A DNA stretch of 64,000 bases from JADFGZ01 sp965222345 (GTDB lineage Bacteria > Acidobacteriota > Terriglobia > 2-12-FULL-54-10), in the NCBI GenBank assembly GCA_965222345.1, contig CBDCTS010000004.1, forward strand, positions 124,001-188,000. Reading direction: 5' to 3'. The notes below the pieces were generated by a model, which worked only from the letters and a program-made list of their open reading frames with translations, was not told the DNA's origin and did no database searches. The position numbers and the translations under genes are program-made. Shown here piece after piece: positions 24,053 to 33,147 of this stretch (its first letter is position 1; the number at the start of each line of letters is the position of its first letter).

Positions 24053-27000
24053 ATGACCAGAAGCAAGGGCGCCATACTCTGCCTCCTGTTGAGCATCCCT
24101 TTGGCGGGAAAGCTGTTTGCGCAATCGCAACCGGTTCCGCAAGATCTGGTCGGCGGGCAGGCGGCGTCTTTTGTCTTGGGCCAGAGAAACTTCTCCGATA
24201 TTTCTTTCTGCACGGCCACCCTCATCGAGGCGGAAACAGAGGATGAAACGACCACCTTCGAATGTGTCGGCCCCAGCAACCGTAGCCTTGACGACGACAA
24301 CAGAGAATTTGTCAGAAAACTTGTCAGAGATTTTGGCCGCAAACACGTAGGATCGATTTCCGGGATCGCTATCGCTGACAACAAGCTGATTGTGGCAGAT
24401 AGTTCCTATCTCGCTCCGCCCAACCACAACCGCATTTTGATTTACAACGATTTGAATTCGCTCAAAGCCCGGCTGCCGCAAGCCGAGTTGCCTGACGCCG
24501 ATGTCGTGCTGGGCCAGCTGGATTTTGATACTGCCGACCCCGGAACCAGCGCCCAACTCATGAACCAGCCTGTGGGGGTCGCGACTGACGGAACCCGTCT
24601 CTTTGTGTCTGATTGGGGAAACAACCGCGTCCTCATCTACAACCAGATTCCGGAAACGAACGGGGCAGCAGCCGACATCGTGGTGGGCCAGCAGAGTTTC
24701 GATACATCAGGATTCGGGTCGGCCTCCAACGAATTGCGCCGCCCGAACAGCGTTTTTAGCGACGGGGTCCGCATGATGATTGCGGACACGCTGAACAATC
24801 GTGTGCTGATCTTCAACACGATTCCGACGCAGAACGGGGCCAGCGCCGACGTAGTTTTAGGCTCCGATAGCACCGAGATAACGTCTACGGACGCCGCAAC
24901 GATGTCGAATCCCATGAGCGCGACCACCGACGGTCAGCGCTTGATTGTGTCTGACCTCGGAAATAATCGCATTCTGATTTACGACCCGATTCCGGAAACA
25001 AGTGGAGCGCCGGCAACCTGGGTGGTGGGTCAACCCGACTTCACCAGCAATGCGGCCGGCAGCAGGAAATCCTCCCTCAACTACCCTCGTTATGCCTACA
25101 GCGACGGCAGCCGCCTGCTCGTCGTAGATTCCGGCAACAACCGCATTCTGATCTACGACCCGATTCCCACCGCGAACGGTGTGGAGGCGGATATCGTGCT
25201 GGGACAGGAAGAGATAGTGCTGGAAGGGGAAAAATTCACGACAATCAGGGAAAGCTGTGCGGCTTCGAATATTGCCGTGCCCTATTCCGTGGCGAGTGAT
25301 CGCGAGATGCTGTTTGTGAGCGACGGTTTTAACCGCCGGGTCTTAGGCTTCAGCGGCTTCCGCCCAGGCCTTTCACCGAATGAAACTGTGCCCCAGGTGG
25401 CGCCGAATGGAGTGGTTAACGCCGCCAGCTTTTCCACTGTCCCGCAGACGGCGGCCTGCAACGTAATTCTGCCGCAGCCTCCGGTGGCGCGGGGTGGGGT
25501 TGCCTCCATTTTCGGAAACAATCTGGCTGATACATCGGTCGCAACGGATTCGCTTCCTCTGCCGACCGAGCTGGGGGGCGTCAAGGTCAGGTTCAATGGC
25601 ATGGAGGCTCCTCTGTTTTATGTTTCTCCGGAACAGATTAACGTTCAGGTTCCCTGGGAATTGGAGGGCTTCAGCGCCTCGATGGAGATTGAGAAGCAGA
25701 CCCCCACGGGGACGGTCGTTTCCGCCGCTGCCCCGGTCGCCCTGGCGAACGGCGCGCCGGGCATCTATACCCGCTCCGGGACCGGGGAGGGCCAAGCCGT
25801 AATTATGCACGCGGATATGACGCCTGTAACGGATGCGGCGCCTGCCCTACCCGGGGAAACACTCACGGTCTATGCGACCGGTTTGGGAACTGTGGATCAC
25901 CCGGTGTTAACCGGCACCGCTGCGCAGTTCGGCGCATCGGGGAGCGTTTCCATTGGAGGGATTGTCGGAGCGGGCGAGGCGGCTACGATCACTGTCAATG
26001 GCATGGAACATACCTATACAGCTGTGGAAGGGGACACTCTCAGCGATGTCGTAGCTAAGCTGGCCGACCTCATCAACGAAAACGACCCCAACGTAACTGC
26101 CACTGTGGACACAATTGATTTAAAGATTAATTTGCGGGCAAGGGTCTTCGGCGATGAAGGGGCGAACCTCACCTATGGCGCCTCCGTACCGCTGGGTTCC
26201 TCCCTTACAGCAAGTGTAGAAGCTCAGAACATGGTTCCCGGAAGCGTGACCATTGGGGGAACTCCGGGCGTGGACCAAACCGTGACGATCACTCTCTCCG
26301 GTACCGTCTTTTCCTATACTACCGCTGAGGGAGACACTCTAGAGACGATCGTGACCGCGCTGACCGAATCTATCAGCCGCGATCCCAACGTCTTTGCCAC
26401 GGCAGACCTTTCTGCTCTCACCATCAACCTGCATCTCAGGAATCCCGACGAGGAATTGAATATCCCCTATACGGCCTTCGTGGCCTCGGCAACCCCGCTC
26501 ACAGTAAATACAGGAACTGCTACCCAGGTGCCCGGAACCATAACCATAGGTGGGGCCGTGGAGCCGGATAATATCGTGAACGTCATTCTCGCCAATACCA
26601 CCGTCTTTACTTATACAACCGTCTCCGGGGATACCTTGGAGACGGTCGTGAGCAAGCTGGCGGAGTTGATCAACAACGATCCCAACGTCTCTGCCACCGC
26701 AAACCTTGCCAATCTCACAGTGGACTTGCAGTTCAGGAATCCTGACGACAGTTTAAACATTTCATTCCAGGCTTTCGCTACAGGGCCGGGGGAGATCACT
26801 ATAACGGCATTTACACCCCGCGACCATTTGGCCCCTGGAGTTGCCAACGTGAACAACACAGTTAGTATTACGCTGGGAGATGATACTGGTACGGTGCCCG
26901 GAGGCGTCGTCATCGGAGGTACGCCGGGACCAGGGCAAACCGTGACAGTCACTCTCAGTGGTACGGTCTATTCCTATACCACCGTCGAAGGGGACACCTT

Positions 27001-27400
27001 AGAGACAATCGTGACCAGGCTGGCAGAACGGATCAATGCCGATCCCAACGTCTCTGCTACGGCAGATGCTACTAATCGCAGAATTGTTTTGGCGGCCAAG
27101 AATGACGCTGGAGCAACGGTGTCCTTCACGGCTTTCGTGTCGGAGGGCGCCACCCTCACCGCGCTGCTGCAAAGCCAGAGCATTACCTCCGGAACCTCCG
27201 CCTTAGTTGCCTTTGCGGGTCTGGTGAAAGGCATGGTCGGCCTTTACCAAGTAACTTTCCTTGTCCCGGGATCCTTGGAAGCCAATCCCCGAACAAAATT
27301 GACGCTCACCCAGAACCTAATCATTTTTGGCTCTGTTAGTCAGTTTAATATCATCAGCAACACCGCCGTGTTTCCGGTTGCCGCCCCGCCCGCCCAATAA
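24053..27400 (+). CDS. Giant secreted NHL-propeller protein with a TIGR03437 domain interrupted by four repeats
   Basis: About 1115 aa. The start at 24053 is favoured since a signal peptide begins there (MTRSKGAILCLLLSIPLAGK); the frame also opens at ATG 24023. Residues about 30-440 hold NHL-type blades, with repeating NNRVLIYNQIPETNGAAADI units. Then comes the first half of a TIGR03437 domain (GVVNAASFSTVPQTAACNVI, APLFYVSPEQINVQVPWELE, LTVYATGLGTVDHP). Four 95-120-aa repeats follow, of the form GSVTIGGTPG..QTVTITLSGT.FSYTTAEGDTL. Only after these does the missing last part of the TIGR03437 domain appear (AFAGLVKGMVGLYQVTFLVP). A domain-into-domain insertion is the simplest reading. Likely extracellular; function unknown. 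Confidence 0.85.
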   Translation: MTRSKGAILCLLLSIPLAGKLFAQSQPVPQDLVGGQAASFVLGQRNFSDISFCTATLIEAETEDETTTFECVGPSNRSLDDDNREFVRKLVRDFGRKHVGSISGIAIADNKLIVADSSYLAPPNHNRILIYNDLNSLKARLPQAELPDADVVLGQLDFDTADPGTSAQLMNQPVGVATDGTRLFVSDWGNNRVLIYNQIPETNGAAADIVVGQQSFDTSGFGSASNELRRPNSVFSDGVRMMIADTLNNRVLIFNTIPTQNGASADVVLGSDSTEITSTDAATMSNPMSATTDGQRLIVSDLGNNRILIYDPIPETSGAPATWVVGQPDFTSNAAGSRKSSLNYPRYAYSDGSRLLVVDSGNNRILIYDPIPTANGVEADIVLGQEEIVLEGEKFTTIRESCAASNIAVPYSVASDREMLFVSDGFNRRVLGFSGFRPGLSPNETVPQVAPNGVVNAASFSTVPQTAACNVILPQPPVARGGVASIFGNNLADTSVATDSLPLPTELGGVKVRFNGMEAPLFYVSPEQINVQVPWELEGFSASMEIEKQTPTGTVVSAAAPVALANGAPGIYTRSGTGEGQAVIMHADMTPVTDAAPALPGETLTVYATGLGTVDHPVLTGTAAQFGASGSVSIGGIVGAGEAATITVNGMEHTYTAVEGDTLSDVVAKLADLINENDPNVTATVDTIDLKINLRARVFGDEGANLTYGASVPLGSSLTASVEAQNMVPGSVTIGGTPGVDQTVTITLSGTVFSYTTAEGDTLETIVTALTESISRDPNVFATADLSALTINLHLRNPDEELNIPYTAFVASATPLTVNTGTATQVPGTITIGGAVEPDNIVNVILANTTVFTYTTVSGDTLETVVSKLAELINNDPNVSATANLANLTVDLQFRNPDDSLNISFQAFATGPGEITITAFTPRDHLAPGVANVNNTVSITLGDDTGTVPGGVVIGGTPGPGQTVTVTLSGTVYSYTTVEGDTLETIVTRLAERINADPNVSATADATNRRIVLAAKNDAGATVSFTAFVSEGATLTALLQSQSITSGTSALVAFAGLVKGMVGLYQVTFLVPGSLEANPRTKLTLTQNLIIFGSVSQFNIISNTAVFPVAAPPAQ
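25939..27190 (+). repeat. Four tandem coding repeats inside the TIGR03437 domain
   Basis: Units begin at about 25939, 26240, 26534 and 26900. Each encodes an opening GSVTIGG-like strand, then TVTITLSGTVFSYTT, EGDTLETIVT.L...I, DPNV.ATAD and a closing strand. Bases diverge between units but key codons repeat; the third unit has extra residues before the fourth. The pattern resembles beta-rich repeats seen in phage tail-like and adhesin proteins. Confidence 0.75.
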
Positions 27401-27445
27401 AGCGGCGATACCCGTTCTTTCGGGGAGGGGCAGGGTGAGCTTGTT

Positions 27446-27850
27446 TTATCGGGATGTCCGGGAGGCGCTTTTGCGCTGGTAGCGGGCCTCGATCACGCTT
27501 TGCATTCCGCCGCGCACTTTGAATTCTCCTGTGACGGTCGCCTGAATCGGCTTGCATGCCTTTACCAGGTCCTTCAGGATGCGGTTCACGGCGTTTTCAT
27601 AAAAGATGCCCAGATTGCGGTATCCCAGGATGTAGTACTTCAAGGACTTCAATTCCACGCACAGCCGACCGGGAACATAGCGGATGGTTATGGTGCCGAA
27701 ATCCGGCAGACGCGTCTTAGGACAGATGGAAGTGTATTCCGGAATCTGGATGGTGATCTCGTAGCCGGAAAACTGGTTGGGCCATGTGGCTAAGGGTGGA
27801 AGCGGGTCGTCGAGCCCGGAACGGGCGTGTCCTGGCGTGTATTCCGGCAT
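27446..27850 (-). CDS. queF: NADPH-dependent 7-cyano-7-deazaguanine reductase
   Basis: 134-aa short (type I) QueF that reduces preQ0 to preQ1 for queuosine. Catalytic Cys43 lies in EYTSICPKTRLPDFGTITI, with Asp50 in the usual place. The QueF signature E(S/L)K...YRN..I.HE appears as VELKSLKYYILGYRNLGIFY. Tunnel-fold length is normal. Stop 27446; the ACT protein lies 13 bases upstream on the same strand. Confidence 0.93.
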   Translation of the reverse strand: MPEYTPGHARSGLDDPLPPLATWPNQFSGYEITIQIPEYTSICPKTRLPDFGTITIRYVPGRLCVELKSLKYYILGYRNLGIFYENAVNRILKDLVKACKPIQATVTGEFKVRGGMQSVIEARYQRKSASRTSR

Positions 27851-27863
27851 GTCGTTTACCCTT

Positions 27864-28253
27864 CTACTTTATAATCTGAGAGGCTGCCGCAAGGTCGGAA
27901 ACTCCAATTACAACCATTGCTCTTTGCGAGCCGTGCTCAATCGTTCCATAGGCGTAGAGAATATCCACGCCCTTTTCGGCCAGCTTGCGGGTAATCTTTC
28001 CGAGGGCCCCGGGCCGGTCCGGAAGATGAGCGGTCAGGACGTCCTCTTGCTGGTATCGAAATCCCAGCTTCTCCAGGACATTCTGTGTGACATCCGCGGG
28101 ACTGGCTACCATCCGGACAGCCACCCGTCCCGCTTGCTGGGGAACTTGGATACCGTTGATGTTCACAGCTACTTTGGCCAGCTCGCTGCAAAGCCGCGCC
28201 AGCGTTCCCCGTTCGTTTTCCATATCGATGGTAAACTGTTTCGCAATGGACAT
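27864..28253 (-). CDS. Tandem ACT-domain protein
   Basis: 129 aa. The start at 28253 (MSIAKQFTIDMENERGTLAR) is preferred because AAGGGG is upstream; a GTG lies two codons earlier. Two ACT domains: residues about 5-65 (RGTLARLCSELAKVAVNING) and 70-128 (TAHLPDRPGALGKITRKLAE, GVDILYAYGTIEHG). ACT domains bind amino acids, so it may be a stand-alone regulator. Situated just before queF, likely co-transcribed. Confidence 0.85.
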   Translation of the reverse strand: MSIAKQFTIDMENERGTLARLCSELAKVAVNINGIQVPQQAGRVAVRMVASPADVTQNVLEKLGFRYQQEDVLTAHLPDRPGALGKITRKLAEKGVDILYAYGTIEHGSQRAMVVIGVSDLAAASQIIK

Positions 28254-28332
28254 CGTCACCCCTTAGCTGCCAAAGCATCGGTCGCCGGCTGAAAAACGCG
28301 ACCGATGAGGATTGCGGTTTCATGGGTTCCGT

Positions 28333-28923
28333 TCAGGACCCCAGCCAGCGAAAGTAGAGCAATCCAAGAAGCGTCTTTCCGTCTCGAATTTTTCCCGCGC
28401 GCATCAGGGACAGCAATTCCCGCATGCTAAAAGAGGGGACCTGGATTCGCTCATCTGTTTCCTGATGGGGCGTGCCTGGACGAATGTCCCGGGCCAGAAA
28501 AAGGGTCATCTTTTCGTCGAGGAAACCCGGGCTGGGGTAATACTCCGTGAGCTTGCTCCAGGACGAGGAGCCGTAGCCGGTTTCCTCTTCCAGCTCCCGT
28601 TTTGCCGCATGAAGTGCGCGCTCTCCTTTCTCAAGGGAGCCGGCGGGCAATTCCCAAAGTGAACCTCCGGTGGCCAGACGAAACTGGCGCACCAGCAAAA
28701 TCCTCCCGTCGCGGAAACGCGGCAAGATAACTGCGGAACCGGCGTGGTGAACCAGTTCTCTTGTGGCAAGCACACCTCCGGGTTCTACGACGGAGTGCCG
28801 GCAAACGGAAAAAACCTTACCCCTGAAAATCGATCGAGAGGAGCTACGCAATCGGGTCAATGCAACTCCGTCACCACCGGTTTCTAGCTTGCTTGTGCAA
28901 GTGGCTGCCGGCCGGCGGAGCAC
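28333..28923 (-). CDS. Nudix hydrolase, ADP-ribose pyrophosphatase-like
   Basis: 196 aa or shorter; the first 30 residues are poorly conserved, and no ribosome-binding site decides the start. The fold begins at SRSIFRGKVFSVCRHSVVEP. The Nudix box is GSLEKGERALHAAKRELEEE followed by TGY, then the ADPRase-type LTEYYPSPGFLDEKMTLFLA. It hydrolyses ADP-ribose or related nucleotides to AMP and a phosphosugar. Second Nudix enzyme of the window. Confidence 0.85.
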   Translation of the reverse strand: MLRRPAATCTSKLETGGDGVALTRLRSSSRSIFRGKVFSVCRHSVVEPGGVLATRELVHHAGSAVILPRFRDGRILLVRQFRLATGGSLWELPAGSLEKGERALHAAKRELEEETGYGSSSWSKLTEYYPSPGFLDEKMTLFLARDIRPGTPHQETDERIQVPSFSMRELLSLMRAGKIRDGKTLLGLLYFRWLGS

Positions 28924-29099
28924 CGGGGCGCATTATACCATGCCCGGCGGGCGCAATTCCGGACCCGACAGCCGGGCGTTTCTTCCCGTGCTCCTGAGGC
29001 GTGCAGGAAACTTCTCGGCGGGTTCCAGCGTCGTTGAATCCCGTCATTGGATGCAGTGTCAGATGTTGCTATACTGGCTGCATCCATTGAGGAGGATCA

Positions 29100-29909
29100 A
29101 TGAAGGGAGAGAGCGCAGCCACGGTGGCGGCGAAAACCATTTCGGCAATTTTGGTGGATGATGAACCGCTTGCCCGCGAGGAGTTGTCTTTCCTGCTGAA
29201 AGCGCACCCGGAGGTGCACATTGTGGCCCAGGGCAAGAACGGCCTGGAAGCATTCAACCTGATCAAAGAACACCAGCCGGATCTGTTATTTCTGGATGTT
29301 GAAATGCCCGGATTGAACGGCATGGAACTGGTGCGGAAGCTTCTGGACAAGAAGAGCAAGGTCCGTATTCCTCATATGGTTTTTGTTACGGCTTACGATC
29401 AATACGCCGTCCAGGCTTTTGATCTGAACGCCATCGACTATCTTCTGAAGCCGGTTGACAAGACGCGGCTGACACAATCGTTGCAGAAAGTCCGCCGGTT
29501 GCTGGAAAAGCCGCAAAGCACCGTGGATCAGCTCGAAGAGATGGTGCGCATGCTCAACGTCCCCCCGCCCCAGGAGGCGAAATTGCTCATCCGCATGAAT
29601 AATCGCCTCTTCCTCATCAACGCCAGCGAACTCATCTATGCCACAATCGAAGACGGCCTGATCACTATGGTGACTCGGAGCATGGAAGGGGAATCGAATT
29701 ACCGCACGATTGAAGAGCTGCAAGGCAACCTGGATCCCGCCGTCTTCTGGCGTGTCCATCGTTCCTTTCTTGTGAACATCAACCACATCAAGGAAGTTGT
29801 TCCCTGGTTCAAAAGCTCCTACCAGTTGAAGATGGATGACCGCAGGAACACGGAAATTCCGGTCAGCCGCGCGCAAACCAAGCGACTCCGCGAGCTGTTG
29901 AAGCTGTAG
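29100..29909 (+). CDS. LytTR-family response regulator
   Basis: 269 aa. Receiver domain residues 14-135, with acidic pocket Asp20/Asp21, phosphoacceptor Asp66 (LLFLDVEMPGLNG) and the Lys of DYLLKPVDKTRLTQSLQ. LytTR DNA-binding domain residues about 165-265 (KLLIRMNNRLFLINASELIY, FWRVHRSFLVNINHIKEV). GAGGAGG lies before the ATG. No histidine kinase gene adjoins it, so it is an orphan here. Confidence 0.93.
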   Translation: MKGESAATVAAKTISAILVDDEPLAREELSFLLKAHPEVHIVAQGKNGLEAFNLIKEHQPDLLFLDVEMPGLNGMELVRKLLDKKSKVRIPHMVFVTAYDQYAVQAFDLNAIDYLLKPVDKTRLTQSLQKVRRLLEKPQSTVDQLEEMVRMLNVPPPQEAKLLIRMNNRLFLINASELIYATIEDGLITMVTRSMEGESNYRTIEELQGNLDPAVFWRVHRSFLVNINHIKEVVPWFKSSYQLKMDDRRNTEIPVSRAQTKRLRELLKL

Positions 29910-29949
29910 TTTCTCTCTGGATTTCGATTCGGCTGGCAGGCTCAACGCC

Positions 29950-30669
29950 CTACAACATCTCCGAGACGGTGACAAACCGATACCGCCCCCTCAAGGCCTG
30001 TACAATTTCTTCAAGCGCCTCTGCAGTTTGCCGGCGGTTTCCGGATTCGCCGGGAGGGCACCCGTCATGGAGGAGGATGACCGCGCCGGTAGTCACCTTG
30101 TGGAGGATGCGGTCTGCGATCTCTGAAGCCGGCAACCGCCAGTCCAGCGTGGAAACGGACCACATGACCGCAGTCATCTCCCGCCTGCGCAGAATTGGGA
30201 ACAGCCCAAACCAGCGAAGCCCGTAGGGCGGGCGAAATAGCCGGGGCCGGTGACCGGTGCGGGATGCGATCACTTCTTGCGCCCGGTCAATTTCCAGCGC
30301 AATTTTTCCGGGAGTCTTCCACAGGAAATAGGGGTGCGAGTGAGTATGGTTGCCTACTTCGTGTCCTTCCTCGACAATGCGGCGGGCGTGTTCCGGATAC
30401 TGTTCCACATTTTGGCCGCACAGAAAAAACGTAGCGCGAATGCCCGCCCGGCGCAATGTTTCCAGAATAAGCGGCGTGGCTTCGCCAGGTCCGTCGTCAA
30501 AGGTAAGGGCAATCGTTCCCGCAGCGGGATTCCCGCGGACTACGGTTCTGCCCAGCCATTGGGAGGCGGGTGCCGCCACGGCATGGTAAAATATCGCCGC
30601 CACCACCCCGAGAAAAATCAAAAATGCGAGCGTCCACAGAATCAACGAGCCTGTACCTCCATTGCTCAA
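29950..30669 (-). CDS. Membrane-anchored polysaccharide deacetylase (NodB homology)
   Basis: 239 aa. An N-terminal transmembrane helix (LILWTLAFLIFLGVVAAIFY) precedes a NodB domain with catalytic/metal motifs TFDDGP (motif 1), NHTHSHP (motif 2), RPPYG (motif 3), STLDWRLP (motif 4) and ILLHDG (motif 5). It probably removes N-acetyl groups from a cell-envelope polysaccharide. Start TTG 30669. It converges on the LytTR gene. Confidence 0.92.
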   Translation of the reverse strand: MSNGGTGSLILWTLAFLIFLGVVAAIFYHAVAAPASQWLGRTVVRGNPAAGTIALTFDDGPGEATPLILETLRRAGIRATFFLCGQNVEQYPEHARRIVEEGHEVGNHTHSHPYFLWKTPGKIALEIDRAQEVIASRTGHRPRLFRPPYGLRWFGLFPILRRREMTAVMWSVSTLDWRLPASEIADRILHKVTTGAVILLHDGCPPGESGNRRQTAEALEEIVQALRGRYRFVTVSEML

Positions 30670-30863
30670 AAAGCCGGGATTGATTTCCGCAAGCCGGAGG
30701 CTGCTCCCGAAGGGACATCAAATCTCTATTTGACATTCCGAAGAAGCTGCTTTCTGACAACCCCGCCTGGGAAGGCTAACCGTTTTCTTTGCGTGGAAAT
30801 TATTCTATCATTAGCGTTGCTGTGGGGTCCGCTTGAGATACAAAATTCGGGAAGGAGCAATTC

Positions 30864-33041
30864 ATGGGTATGAATAGGATTCAGGCATTCCTTTTCCATC
30901 GGAGATTAATTGTGATTGCGCTTTTTGCGGTTATCGGCGCCTTTGCCGGCATTGTGCTCTCCAGCGGGGAGGGCGACCATATTTCCAGCGTCTCAGCGCG
31001 AAGACCGATCGGCTCGCCTCAACTCATTTCAGTGGAGCCGCTCCCTGTATTTGGCGGAGAGATGTGTCAATGGATGCCTGCCAGCGCCGGCACCACGCTG
31101 GTGGCGGCTCTGCAGCAGGCGCAGTTGGCAGCCCGCACGGCGGACCCGGCACCGGGTGAACAGGAAACGGATGCCGATGCCGACCGGGCTCCCGTGCGGA
31201 TCATCCGGGATACGTATCCGACCTACAGCGCTATTGCAGTGGATACGAATTCCAATGAAGTTTATCTTCAGGACGAGAATCTGTTTGGCTACAAGGTATT
31301 CAACCGGCTGGACAACACCCCGCCCGCCGCGAGCTTTACCGAACCGAAGCGAATGGTGGGAGGCATCCATACCAAGCTGGAGTTCAACTGCGGTTTGTAC
31401 GTGGACCCGAACACGGGAGACGTGTATTCGGTCAACAACGACACCGTGGATACGATGGTGGTGTTTCCGCGAGAGGCGCGGGGGAACGTGGCGCCCAAGA
31501 GGGAGCTGCGCACTCCGCACGGCACCTGGGGAATCGCGGTGGATGAGCAAGCTCAGGAGCTGTTCTTAACTGTGGAACACATCAACTCGGTGGTCGTCTA
31601 CCGCAAGATGGCGGAAGGGGAAGAGGAACCGCTGCGAACCCTGGCGGGGAACCAAACGCTTTTAGCTGACCCGCACGGAATTGCGCTGGACACAGGAAAC
31701 AATTTGTTGTTTGTTGCCAATCACGGCAATCTCCGGAACCAGCGGGTTCCCGGTTCCGGCCGGTTTTTGCCGCCTGCCATTACGGTTTATCCGCTGCGGG
31801 CGGATGGGAACACGCCGCCGCTGCGCGAGATTGTCGGTCCCCGCACGCAGTTGAACTGGCCGGCGGCGATGGCGGTGGCCCAGGACCGGGGCGAGTTGTA
31901 TGTCGCCAACGACGCTGGGGACTCGATCCTGGTCTTCCGGACGACCGATAGCGGCAACGTAGCGCCGAAGCGGATCATCCAGGGTCCTAAGACAGGCATT
32001 AAGAATCCGACGGGCGTGTTTGTGGACTTGAAGAATGAAGAGGTGTGGGTCTCCAACATGGGCAACGCCTCAGCGACCGTCTATCCGCTGACGGCGGCAG
32101 GAGACGTTGCGCCGCTGCGGACGATTCGGAGCGCTCCGCTGGGCAAGTTGTCACTGGCGATTGGGAATCCTGGTGCGGTCGAGTATGACACCAAGCGGGA
32201 AGAGGTCCTGGTGCCGAACTGAGTCGCGCATCCGCAGATCGCGGTCTTCGCCAGGCTGGCGGAGGAGAATACAGCGCCGACCAGGTTGCTGGCGGGGCAG
32301 GCAACCAAATTAAGCCGTACCATGCACGACATCCGGTATGACGCCGTGCACGATGAGATGCTGGTGACCAATCCCTTTGCCCAAGCGATCCTGGTGTTCC
32401 GGGGGGCGGCCAATGGGGAGGAAGCGCCGATTCGTGTGATTCAGGGCTCGCAAACCCAATTGAGAAATCCCGACCGTCTGGATGTGGACCCGGTGCACAA
32501 TGAAATTTTCGTTCCGGAAGGGGGAGATTCCATTCTGGTCTATCCGCGGGAGGGCGTCGGGAATGTGGCGCCGGTCCGCGTGATCCGGGGTCCCGACACG
32601 CGCTTGAAGGGCATTCGTTCGGTGGCCGTCGATCCGGTCCGCGACCTGATTATCGCCGGGATTGATGGAGGCCCGCGCAGGGGGGTGGACGGAGCCTTGG
32701 TGTTGTTTAACCGCACCGACAGTGGGAATGCAACGCCACGCTCTGTGATTTCAGGTCCGAAAACCCGTATCGAAAGGCTCGCCCAAATTCGGGCTTATCC
32801 ACCGAAAGGCTGGGTCGTTGTGGCCCGGCACGGAGACGCGATGGAACCGGAGGGGACATTTGTCGGCATTTGGAGCGTAAACGATAATGGAGATGTTCCG
32901 CCGCGCTGGGCAATCGGCGGGCCGAAGAGCACTTTAAAGAAACCGCGCGGGGTGGCATTGGACCCCAAAAACAAGGAACTCATCGTCACCGATATGCGGT
33001 TGAACTCCGTTTTGACGTATTATTTCCCGGAAATGTTTTAG
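30864..33041 (+). CDS. YncE/NHL-type beta-propeller protein with an in-frame UGA
   Basis: One frame of 725 codons interrupted only by TGA 32220-32222, after VLVPN. ATG 30864 follows AAGGAG. A signal anchor (RRLIVIALFAVIGAFAGIVL) leads to beta-propeller blades of the form GNVAPKRELRTPHGTWGIAV, with DPHGIALD and NPTGVFVDLKNEEVWVSN. The same kind of blade continues immediately after the TGA (VAHPQIAVFARLAEENTAPT) without any shift and ends at 33041. Either a nonsense mutation or selenocysteine at a position that may be Cys in relatives (I recall VPNCVAHP-like sequences but cannot check). A hairpin 24-42 bases after the UGA with a GGC loop is compatible with, but not proof of, a SECIS. Confidence 0.7.
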
Positions 33042-33054
33042 CGCCCTTTTCCTG

Positions 33055-33104
33055 CGGGCAGTCCGGCTGCGAAGGTTATGTATCCGGGCTGCCCGTTTTG
33101 TTTT
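33055..33104 (+). terminator. Intrinsic terminator after the propeller gene
   Basis: Stem CGGGCAG (33055-33061) with CTGCCCG (33089-33095), with an inner CCGG/CCGG pair, followed by TTTTGTTTT. It lies 14 bases past the stop at 33041. Confidence 0.8.
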
Positions 33105-33147
33105 CGGGTTTCCTCAAGCCAGTTGTGTTCCATGAAAAACAACGAGC

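Noticed and set aside
32232..32245. First hairpin after the UGA in the propeller gene (CCGC/GCGG)
   Set aside because: Its loop begins only 14 bases after the UGA, closer than accepted for bacterial SECIS; only the second hairpin was considered.
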